A stretch of 19,434 nucleotides of DNA from contig JAICIG010000104.1 of assembly GCA_025924495.1 (NCBI GenBank), positions 1 through 19,434 on the forward strand, in the 5' to 3' direction. Below are positions 7,394-14,253 of this stretch, piece by piece. The position numbers and the translations under genes were made by a program. Position 1 is the stretch's first letter. Every line of letters starts with the position of its first letter. The notes beneath the pieces are model-generated. The model was not told the DNA's origin. It saw only the letters and a list, made by a program, of their open reading frames with translations, and did no database searches. Source of the DNA: Pirellulales bacterium (GTDB taxonomy: Bacteria > Planctomycetota > Planctomycetia > Pirellulales > JAICIG01).

Positions 7394-8686
7394 ATGGCAC
7401 GCTATCACGCCTTTAAGATTGTCCCTCTAGCGGCCTGCGTCATGTTCTCGTTTGACGCGCCGCTCGCCTTCTCCCAAGAGCTGACCCCGGCGGTTGGCAA
7501 CGAGCCGAAGACGGCCCTGCTGGTTGCCGAGCCCGCGGGAGATCCCGAGGCGATTGACGACTATTCCGCCTACGGCATCGCCGCGGCGAGCGAAACGGCC
7601 GACGATGCCACGCAAACCGAGCAAGCCGGCGAGGCGGGCTCGAAGGAAGTCGAAGTCGTTCGCGAGCGGTATCCGAACCGCACGATCAAGATCGAACGCG
7701 AAGTGAGCCAGGATGCCCAAGGCAATTACATCAACCACGGCAGCTGGAAGATGTGGGATGAACGAGGCACGCTAGTCGCCGAAGGTCATTTCAAGAATGG
7801 CGAGCGCGATGGAACGTGGAATCGTTGGTACCGCGGCGGCGAGTCGGACCTGCTGAGCAAGATTCCCTACCAGCAATTCACGGCTCCCTTTGTCTCCCAA
7901 GCTGTCTTCAAGAACGGCAAACTGGATGGCAAGTGGACCATTTACGATAGCAAGCAGCGCAAGATCAGCGAGTGGGAATTCACCGATGGCGACCGCAACG
8001 GCAAGTCGATCTGGTGGTTCGCCAGCGGCAAGAAGATGCGCGAAATCGACTTCGACAAAGGCGAAATCAACGGCGAATTCAATGAGTGGAACGTCGAAGG
8101 CAAGCAAACGATCAAAGACGAATACCAACATGGCCGTAAATTGGCCATGAAGACCGACTATCACAACGGCGGGGCGAAGCAAAAGAAGTCGGAAGGCATG
8201 TATCTCTATGCCAAGGAGATCATCCAGACGCCAGACGACTGGTGGAATGCCAAGATTGCCGTCTACACCAAGCAGGGCAAGGACGAAAAGCACGGCAAGT
8301 GGAACTCGTGGTATCCCTCCGGCCAGAAGCAGATTGAAGGCGCTTATCAGAACGATCTGCAGGTCGGCAAGTTCATCTGGTGGTTTGACAACGGCCAGGT
8401 GGCTCTCGAAGGCGCCTACGAAAACGGCAAGCAAGTCGGTCCCTGGGTGTGGTGGCACCAGAACGGTTTGAAGGCCACGCATGGCGAGTACGCCGACGGC
8501 AACCCGACGGGTCGTTGGCGCTGGTGGGACACCAACGGCCGCGTGAACGAGACGGCTGATCTGTCTCACAGCGAAGGCAAGGTGGTCGAAACGCCGAACG
8601 TTCCGGCCCCCGCCGCGGCTTCCAAGAACGAAGCCCTGTTGCCGAAGCCGGCCACGCCGCGCGTTCGCTCGCAGTTCAAACGTTAA
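7394..8686 (+). CDS. Exported Trp-rich MORN-variant (YwqK-like) repeat protein
   Basis: The 430-aa protein begins with a signal peptide: R3, H5 and K8, then a hydrophobic stretch from about 9 to 27. Cleavage is possible near AFSQ (25-28), or at C15 (LAAC) if it is a lipoprotein, though the hydrophobic core before C15 is short. An acidic, Ala/Glu-rich linker (30-90) follows. From about 110 to 390 there are degenerate repeats of roughly 22-24 aa built on G-x-W-x-x-W/Y-x-x-x-G and NG-x-x-x-G, as in GTWNRWY, GKWNSWYPSG, GKFIWWFDNG, GPWVWWHQNG and GRWRWWDTNG. These match the MORN-variant repeat found in YwqK-like proteins. Residues 250-297 interrupt the array. The tail is Pro/Ala-rich and basic. 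Function unknown; the repeats form elongated beta sheets in relatives, and a periplasmic or surface role is inferred. Confidence 0.82.
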   Translation: MARYHAFKIVPLAACVMFSFDAPLAFSQELTPAVGNEPKTALLVAEPAGDPEAIDDYSAYGIAAASETADDATQTEQAGEAGSKEVEVVRERYPNRTIKIEREVSQDAQGNYINHGSWKMWDERGTLVAEGHFKNGERDGTWNRWYRGGESDLLSKIPYQQFTAPFVSQAVFKNGKLDGKWTIYDSKQRKISEWEFTDGDRNGKSIWWFASGKKMREIDFDKGEINGEFNEWNVEGKQTIKDEYQHGRKLAMKTDYHNGGAKQKKSEGMYLYAKEIIQTPDDWWNAKIAVYTKQGKDEKHGKWNSWYPSGQKQIEGAYQNDLQVGKFIWWFDNGQVALEGAYENGKQVGPWVWWHQNGLKATHGEYADGNPTGRWRWWDTNGRVNETADLSHSEGKVVETPNVPAPAAASKNEALLPKPATPRVRSQFKR

Positions 8687-8723
8687 TCGTCGCTGAGCAA
8701 CAGAGCACGGTTAAATTGCAATC

Positions 8724-8755
8724 AGGCCGTCCGACAAAAAGTCGGGCGGCCTTTT
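8724..8755 (+). terminator. Rho-independent terminator after the MORN-repeat gene
   Basis: A 12-bp stem (8724-8735 with 8741-8752, including one G-U pair) closes a loop of five As and is followed by four Ts at 8752-8755. It lies 38 bp after the stop at 8686 and separates this gene from the FG-GAP/TPR unit. Confidence 0.9.
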
Positions 8756-8869
8756 GCATTGACGCCAGCCGTTTGCCGCTTCGCTGGCCTTCGTCGGCGC
8801 CATGCGTTACGCTGGGGCGGCGGCTGCAGCGCCTTCGCACGCCGCGGCCCAACCTTCACTGCGCGATCA

Positions 8870-10183
8870 ATGTCGGAAACGAGTAAAACGCCGAGTGTCA
8901 TGCGATATTACCTGGTTTGGGCCGCGTTGCTCGTCGGTTCGATCGCCATCGCCGGGGCCGTGTTTGCGGCATGGCGACAGGCCCATGTCCCGGTCGACTA
9001 TGCAGCGCCGGCCGCCGCGCCATCGCCGCCCCTGTTGAAGTGGCAAAAGACGGCAATTGGCAAGTCGACCTCGCAAAGGCCGCGGATTACCAATGTCCAG
9101 GTGGTCGATTTCGACCGCGACGGCAAGAATGACGTGTTGGTTTGCGATCCGCAACGCAATGCGGTGATTTGTTACCTGCAAAGCGCCAAAGGCTGGGACG
9201 AGCGAGTGCTCGGCAATGATCTGCTCGTGCCGGCGCACGCGACGCTCACCGATATCGACGGCGACGGCGACAGCGACGTGCTGGTCTCGGAGTTGGGCGA
9301 CATCTGGCCTTCGGACCAGGCAATTGGGCGACTGATTTTGCTGGAAAACCAAGGCGGTCGCAAGGGATTTCGCCGCCACGTGCTGCTCGACGCAGTGCGT
9401 CGAGTGGCCGACGCCCAGCCCGGCGACTTTGATGGCGACGGCGATATGGACATCGCGGTGGCGGTATTCGGTTACGCGCGCGGCGAAGTGCTCTGGCTGG
9501 AGAACCGGGGCGAGTTTCGCTTTCGCGAACATCGGCTCTGGGCGCGGCCTGGCGCCATTCATGTGCCCGTCGCCGACTTCGATGGCGACGGCGACCTGGA
9601 TATCGCCGCCGTCATCTCGCAGGACGACGAGGAAGTGCTGGGATTCGAGAATGATGGCAAGGGAAACTTCGAACGCCGTTCATTGTTTGCGACGATCAAC
9701 TTCGACTTAGGCTCTGCGGGCCTGGTGCTCGCCGATCTCGATCGCGATGGCGACGCCGACTTGCTGTTGCCCGCCGGAGATAACCTCGAAGAGAATTACG
9801 CCTGGCCGCAGGCGTACCATGGCTGCTTCTGGTTGGAGAATCGCGGGGCTTGGAAATTCGAAACGCACCGCATCGCGACCTTCGGAGCCGCTTATGCGGC
9901 GGCGCCGGGCGATCTGGACGGCGACGGCGATCTCGACGTAGCGCTCGTCAGCCTGCTGAACGACTGGAGCAGTCCTTCGAACCCGAGCGTCGTGTGGCTG
10001 GAGAACGACGGCCGGCAGAAGTTCCAGTTGCGACCCGTGGATATCGCGCCCACGCACTTGGTCACGGTGTCTTGCGGCGATTTGAACGGCGACGGCAAGG
10101 ATGACATTGTGGCCGGCGGGATGCACATCAGACCTCCTTACGATCGCACGGGCCGAGTTAGCGCGTGGCTCAGCGTCCCCTAA
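8870..10183 (+). CDS. Membrane-anchored FG-GAP/VCBS repeat (beta-propeller) protein
   Basis: The 437-aa protein has one N-terminal TM helix at about 12-34 and a Pro/Ala-rich neck, so the body is probably exported and tethered to the membrane. Seven DxDxDGxxD-like calcium-binding loops are visible: near 80-88 (DFDRDGKND), 128-136, 186-194 (DFDGDGDMD), 236-244, 289-297, 348-356 (DLDGDGDLD) and 404-412. Their spacing of about 50-60 residues fits a seven-bladed FG-GAP/VCBS propeller. Recurrent WLEN/LLEN strands mark the blades. The start is ATG 8870; ATG 8900, directly before the TM helix, is an alternative, and neither has a clear SD. The upstream TTG at 8759 abuts the preceding terminator and is unlikely. 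The TPR gene follows after 22 bp. Ligand and function unknown. Confidence 0.87.
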   Translation: MSETSKTPSVMRYYLVWAALLVGSIAIAGAVFAAWRQAHVPVDYAAPAAAPSPPLLKWQKTAIGKSTSQRPRITNVQVVDFDRDGKNDVLVCDPQRNAVICYLQSAKGWDERVLGNDLLVPAHATLTDIDGDGDSDVLVSELGDIWPSDQAIGRLILLENQGGRKGFRRHVLLDAVRRVADAQPGDFDGDGDMDIAVAVFGYARGEVLWLENRGEFRFREHRLWARPGAIHVPVADFDGDGDLDIAAVISQDDEEVLGFENDGKGNFERRSLFATINFDLGSAGLVLADLDRDGDADLLLPAGDNLEENYAWPQAYHGCFWLENRGAWKFETHRIATFGAAYAAAPGDLDGDGDLDVALVSLLNDWSSPSNPSVVWLENDGRQKFQLRPVDIAPTHLVTVSCGDLNGDGKDDIVAGGMHIRPPYDRTGRVSAWLSVP

Positions 10184-10205
10184 TAGTTCGTCGAAAGGTG
10201 CTTGA

Positions 10206-11585
10206 ATGTCTCGTTGGCAACGCCGCTTCGCCGTGCTGGTGCTCCTGGAACTGGCCGCCGGGCTCGCTGCGATCGCGTATTTTGTAACCCGCCCGAAAAT
10301 CCCAGCAATCGATTTTGACGCGGTTGACGCTGAAGTTGCGCAAGTCATCTTCGGGTATCAGCAGATGATGACTCTATCCAGCAGCGCTTATTGGCAGGAT
10401 TTGGCACGACTCTATCTGTCGTACGGTTATCTCCCGCAAGCCGAGATTTGCGCGCGCCAGGCGGCGGAGCTCGACGGCAATTCCAAAGATTCCGTTTATC
10501 TTTGGGCCGTCGCGCTCGATCGGCTGGGCCGCCTTGATGAGGCTGCCGAGAAGCTGAAGCAGGCGATGCAGAAGGGAATCACGCAGGCGTCTGCCTGGAC
10601 AAGGCTCGGACGGATCGAGATGCGGCGCGAGGCCGCCGCCGAGGCCGAAGTGGCGTTACGCGCTGCGGTCGACAAGGATCCGCATGCCATGCCGGCAGCG
10701 ATCAGTTTGGCCCGCCTGCTGTTGCGCACGAATCGGGCGGCCGAAGTCGAAGCGCTGATGAAGCCATTCGTAGAGAAGGAATCACGCTCGCACGCGCCTT
10801 GCCAGATGATGGCGTTGGCCGAACTGGAACAGGGGCGCCCGGCAAAGGCTGACGAGTGGCTGCTGATGGCTGACTGGCGACCAGACTACTCTCGGTTTAC
10901 CGACCCGCTGGCCGACGCCGAGCGCTGGGCCTCCTTCTACGGCGCACTGTCGTGGGCGACTGAATACAAAGCCCAGGCCGCTTTGGGTCATCAGGAACAA
11001 GCGGCGGCCGCGATCCAACACGCGCTGAGCCTGGCGTGGGATGAACAATTGGCGATTCAGGCAGCCACGGCGTTCTTGAAGGCCGAGCATCCGCAAGACG
11101 CGCTCGCCGTCTTGCGCCAGGTGATCCCGCTTGCCGGCCGGAGCGATTTCACTTCGTACCTGCGCGGCGAAGCCTATTCGTCGCTGGGCAACAAAAACCT
11201 GGCGGTCGACGCCTGGAGCGAGTCCGTGAAGTTTCGGCCCAGCAAGTCTGCCTACGAGCGGCTGGCCGAATTCTATGGGCGGCAGCCGGATTCCCAAAAG
11301 GAATACCTTGCCTTGGCCCTTTATGGCGCGGGCCTGAACAGTTACGACGCCGGCAACCCGGAAGAAGCGGCCCACTTTCTGGGAGGTTCAGTCGAATTCA
11401 GGCCGGACCAAAAGCTTGCGTGGCTGCTGTTGGGCGAAGCCAGACGGGTGCAAGGGCAGAATGCCGCCGCGCGCGAAGCCTATGAACACTGCCTCAAGAT
11501 CGACCCCGATCAGGGCCGTGCCCAGGACGCGTTGCACGCCCTGGATTCGTCGAAGTCGGAATCGAGCGAGAGCGAGTCGAGTTAG
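10206..11585 (+). CDS. Membrane-anchored tetratricopeptide repeat protein
   Basis: The 459-aa protein has a basic N-terminus, one TM helix at about 8-27, and helical repeats with TPR spacing. The clearest are near 58-190 (for example the LARLYLSYGYLPQAEICARQ and LGRLDEAAEKLKQAM segments) and at the C-terminus near 405-445 (LLLGEARRVQGQNAAAREAY, then LKIDPDQGRAQDAL). It ends in a Ser/Glu-rich tail. TPRs mediate protein contacts, so it may scaffold a complex at the membrane. AAAGG at 10194-10198 supports the ATG at 10206. It lies 22 bp behind the FG-GAP gene, so the two are probably co-transcribed. Its TAG overlaps the stop codon of the convergent oxidoreductase gene. No enzymatic domain seen. 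Confidence 0.85.
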   Translation: MSRWQRRFAVLVLLELAAGLAAIAYFVTRPKIPAIDFDAVDAEVAQVIFGYQQMMTLSSSAYWQDLARLYLSYGYLPQAEICARQAAELDGNSKDSVYLWAVALDRLGRLDEAAEKLKQAMQKGITQASAWTRLGRIEMRREAAAEAEVALRAAVDKDPHAMPAAISLARLLLRTNRAAEVEALMKPFVEKESRSHAPCQMMALAELEQGRPAKADEWLLMADWRPDYSRFTDPLADAERWASFYGALSWATEYKAQAALGHQEQAAAAIQHALSLAWDEQLAIQAATAFLKAEHPQDALAVLRQVIPLAGRSDFTSYLRGEAYSSLGNKNLAVDAWSESVKFRPSKSAYERLAEFYGRQPDSQKEYLALALYGAGLNSYDAGNPEEAAHFLGGSVEFRPDQKLAWLLLGEARRVQGQNAAAREAYEHCLKIDPDQGRAQDALHALDSSKSESSESESS

Positions 11586-12826
11586 GCGCCGCCCCATTTC
11601 ACCACGCTCCCGGTCCGATAAGCCCGGTTGCCTAGATGGGCCCCCGTCACGGCGGCGACGCCCGCTTCCACCGGGCAGTTGGGCTGCTTGCGGCTCCGGA
11701 TGCATTCGATCCAATTCGCCAGATGCAGCATTTCGCCGTCCGGCTTGTCGTAGAAGTCGGCGCCGCGCGGGCCGCTGCCTAGAATCATTTCCGCGGGCTG
11801 CACCTTCTTGTTTCGCTCGGGAATGACTTCATATCGCCCGCGGTCGAGATACAACGTCGCGTCGCTTCCCATGAACTCGATCATGGCCGCATTGCGGGCA
11901 TTGACAAAGGTCCCTTCAAAGTAAACCTGCACGTCTTTATCGGGGTAATGCAGCAAGGTCTGAATCGTGTCGGGCGTTTCCCAGATGTCCTTGGCCATGA
12001 ACTGATCGCCGATCGTCGCAGCCGTCGTCGGATGATCGAGATCGAGATACCAATTCGCCACGTCGATGAAGTGCACCATCAAGTCGGTCAGAATCCCGCC
12101 GCCAAAGTCCCAGAACCAGCGCCAGTTGCGAAAGCGGTATTCATCGAACGGCTGCTCTTTGGCATTACCCAGGAATTGCTTCCAGTTGACGGTCTTAGGA
12201 TCAATGCCCAACTTCTCTTTGCGATGCCGCGGCTGATTGCGGTTCCAGGTCAGATGCACCTTGTGGATTTCGCCGAGCTGCCCGCTCTTGACGATCTCGT
12301 ATCCTTTCTGAAATTGCGGCATGCTGCGCTGTTGCGTGCCGACCTGCACAATTCGCTGATGCTTGTTTTGAGCATCGATCGCGCTCTGACCTTCGGCCAC
12401 GTTGTGCGTCAGCGGTTTCTCGACATAGACGTCTTTTCCCGCGGCGCAGGCGTCGATCGTCATCGGCACGTGCCAGTGGTCGGGCGACCCGATCAAGACG
12501 GCATCGATATCCTTCCGCGCCAGCAGCTCGTGATAGTCTTTTGTCGCCACGGCTTGCGGAGCGGCCAACTGTTTGCCCATCTCCAGATGCACATCCCAGA
12601 TGTCGCACACGGCGGCAATTCGTACGCCGGGAATCTGAGCCAGTGCTTTCATCAGGTGTCTGCAGCGACCGCCCGTGCCGATGCAGCCGATATTCAGCGT
12701 TTCGTTCGCTGCATAGCCTTTGGCCGTGGCTGTATAGCCGGCGGTGATCAGCCCTGCGGCGCCGACGCCCAAAGCTTCCAGAAATTGCCGACGTCCTTGT
12801 TCGTGGGTCGCTCCGCCTGTGCTCAT
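11582..12826 (-). CDS. Tat-exported Gfo/Idh/MocA-family oxidoreductase
   Basis: The 414-aa protein begins with a Tat signal: GRRQFLEALG with the twin arginines at 12-13, then a hydrophobic run to about 35. A Rossmann fold follows (NIGCIGTGGR at 45-54), then the family's EKPLTHN at 136-142 and a C-terminal alpha/beta domain that includes a GGGILTDLMVHFIDV segment with the expected catalytic-region His. Members bind NAD(P) and usually act on sugars or cyclitols; export with bound cofactor is typical of planctomycete paralogues. The substrate is unknown. The frame extends upstream to 13087, but that stretch lacks family similarity, and the Tat motif fixes the start at ATG 12826. The gene ends on a TAA that shares bases with the TPR gene's TAG. 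Confidence 0.91.
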   Translation of the reverse strand: MSTGGATHEQGRRQFLEALGVGAAGLITAGYTATAKGYAANETLNIGCIGTGGRCRHLMKALAQIPGVRIAAVCDIWDVHLEMGKQLAAPQAVATKDYHELLARKDIDAVLIGSPDHWHVPMTIDACAAGKDVYVEKPLTHNVAEGQSAIDAQNKHQRIVQVGTQQRSMPQFQKGYEIVKSGQLGEIHKVHLTWNRNQPRHRKEKLGIDPKTVNWKQFLGNAKEQPFDEYRFRNWRWFWDFGGGILTDLMVHFIDVANWYLDLDHPTTAATIGDQFMAKDIWETPDTIQTLLHYPDKDVQVYFEGTFVNARNAAMIEFMGSDATLYLDRGRYEVIPERNKKVQPAEMILGSGPRGADFYDKPDGEMLHLANWIECIRSRKQPNCPVEAGVAAVTGAHLGNRAYRTGSVVKWGGA

Positions 12827-12854
12827 GGTCCGCCTGCCTTGTTGAAATCGATGA

Positions 12855-12870
12855 CACGGCCGCGGCCGTG
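12855..12870. repeat. 16-bp perfect palindrome in the oxidoreductase leader
   Basis: CACGGCCGCGGCCGTG reads the same on both strands and lies 29 bp upstream of the oxidoreductase start, just downstream of the candidate promoter at 12891-12919. It could be an operator, or an mRNA hairpin close to the ribosome-binding region. In GC-rich DNA such a palindrome could also be chance. Confidence 0.45.
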
Positions 12871-12890
12871 GGATAACCTCTCTGCCGCTC

Positions 12891-12919
12891 ATTCTGCGCA
12901 ACAGGCAAGGGGCTTTCAA
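12891..12919 (-). promoter_or_regulatory. Candidate promoter for the Gfo/Idh oxidoreductase
   Basis: On the minus strand a TTGAAA -35 (12919-12914) and a CAGAAT -10 (12896-12891) are separated by 17 nt. The predicted start is near 12884, giving a leader of about 58 nt that contains the palindrome. The rest of the 267-bp gap between this gene and the LTXXQ gene shows nothing recognisable. Confidence 0.35.
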
Positions 12920-13093
12920 GCGAGGCACGGAGCCGGAGCGTCCGAACGGCGGATGGGGACAGGTTAAGCGATCCGCCGCGCATACGCGTTGAATGCGGCG
13001 GCCATTGTCAGCCGCGTGGCCCACATTGCGCGCTTCGCAACGTGCAGGGCGGGCCAATCGGCTAACCACGCGCAATTGCGGCGGCAAGCTTCC

Positions 13094-14011
13094 CTACTGT
13101 CCGAGCGACTCCAGATCGAACGCCTTGCCCTTCAGGTCCGCGAGTTTTTTCTGCTGTTCGGCCGTAAGAACGGCATAGGCTTGCTTTTCATGTTCCGCGA
13201 CGATTCCATGCTGCTTTGCTTGCATTTGCTCGTCGCGGGCCCTGGCGAGTTCGCCTTTTAATAGATCGCCCGCCCTTTTCTGCATGTCGCGGCTCAACGT
13301 CGCTAGTTTGGCTTGTTGTTGGTCCGTGATGTCCAGCGCTTTCACAATCTCGGGCTTGATCTCGGGCCTGATCAGGTCGGCCCAGCTCATCTGGTCGCGA
13401 TTTTCCGGCTCGGCGAGCTTGTCGCGTTGCGTCTGGGAAAGGATCTTGTTGACTTCTTGTTCCCACTCGAGCGTCAGCGCGTAGCGCTTCTTCTTCCGTT
13501 CTTCCGCTGCCGTTCCCGTGTTCCGCAGTTCAAACTGCTTTTCAAACGCCTCGCGCTGGAGAGCGGCGAGCTGCTTCTGCTGATCGCTGGTGAGCTCCAA
13601 AGCCTTTACGACCTCCGCGTCATTCAAAGCATATATGCCCGCACGCTGCCAGTGGATCTGGCGAAGCCGAGCGTATTGCTCGGGCGTCAGCAGCTTCTGC
13701 AACTCGGCGTTGAGCTTCTCCTCCTCTGTTTTGGGATTAAACGGCTCGCCACCCTGAGCGGCTTTCCGCACCGAATCGTTGAGGCGCTGCGAGAGTTCGT
13801 GCCGGAGGGTTTGCGACTGCTTTCGCATTTCGGCGACGACCGGAGCGTCGTTTGCGATCCCCAGCTCTTTCAGCACAGGCTCTTCCAGGGCGAGAAAGAC
13901 TAGCGGTCGAATCGAAGGCGGCATTCGATTCGGCGGCTGGGCATGCGCTACACTCGCAAAAAGGCCCAGGCTTACGGCGAGACACGACGACAGAAGGACG
14001 ACGCGATTCAT
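13094..14011 (-). CDS. Exported LTXXQ-repeat protein (Spy/CpxP-like motifs)
   Basis: The 305-aa protein has a clear Sec signal peptide (residues 1-24, cleavage after AHA) and a mostly helical, highly charged body rich in Gln, Lys and Glu. Five copies of an LTxxQ-type motif followed by a leucine are visible: LTPEQ at 108-112, LTSDQ at 140-144, LSQTQ at 191-195, ITDQQ at 228-232 and LTAEQ at 282-286. This motif defines the Spy/CpxP periplasmic chaperone family, but those proteins are about half this length with two motifs. The planctomycete version is a longer periplasmic protein of unknown job; an envelope-stress or chaperone role is inferred. AAGGAG on the minus strand (14024-14019) supports the ATG at 14011. 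Confidence 0.83.
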   Translation of the reverse strand: MNRVVLLSSCLAVSLGLFASVAHAQPPNRMPPSIRPLVFLALEEPVLKELGIANDAPVVAEMRKQSQTLRHELSQRLNDSVRKAAQGGEPFNPKTEEEKLNAELQKLLTPEQYARLRQIHWQRAGIYALNDAEVVKALELTSDQQKQLAALQREAFEKQFELRNTGTAAEERKKKRYALTLEWEQEVNKILSQTQRDKLAEPENRDQMSWADLIRPEIKPEIVKALDITDQQQAKLATLSRDMQKRAGDLLKGELARARDEQMQAKQHGIVAEHEKQAYAVLTAEQQKKLADLKGKAFDLESLGQ

Positions 14012-14072
14012 ATCGACGCTCCTTGTGCTGGGGCGGAAAAGGCGGCAAGCAGCCCGTCGAAAGGATGGCTAT

Positions 14073-14101
14073 ATCCTATGATGCCAGGGGCGCCACGACA
14101 A
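14073..14101 (-). promoter_or_regulatory. Weak promoter candidate for the LTXXQ-repeat gene
   Basis: On the minus strand TTGTCG (14101-14096), a 17-nt spacer and TAGGAT (14078-14073) lie about 62 nt upstream of the start at 14011. Each hexamer matches 4 of 6 consensus bases. The rest of 14012-14253 holds only a loose dyad (14182-14188 with 14206-14212, 17-nt loop containing six Ts) and no gene. Confidence 0.25.
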
Positions 14102-14253
14102 ATCGGCGGCAATGCCTTCGGCGCCATTTGACAGCACTGAGGTGATATTTGGCGGGGAATGTCTCTGTGCGCTGCAGGAAGCCGCGAATCGGCGCGTTTT
14201 TTGGGTTCGCGGAACGCCAGCGACGGCGCTCCCTACAGGCGCTGTGACGTTGT

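Noticed and set aside
8759..8869. TTG start for the FG-GAP protein
   Set aside because: It begins 4 bp after the terminator's T tract and adds an Arg-rich stretch with no similarity; the TM anchor directly follows ATG 8870.
11948..12967. Plus-strand frame of 339 codons opposite the Gfo/Idh gene
   Set aside because: Antisense shadow of a clearly conserved gene, with no domain of its own.
12827..13087. N-terminal extension of the Gfo/Idh protein
   Set aside because: The extra 87 residues are Arg/Pro/Cys-rich without similarity and would bury the Tat signal.
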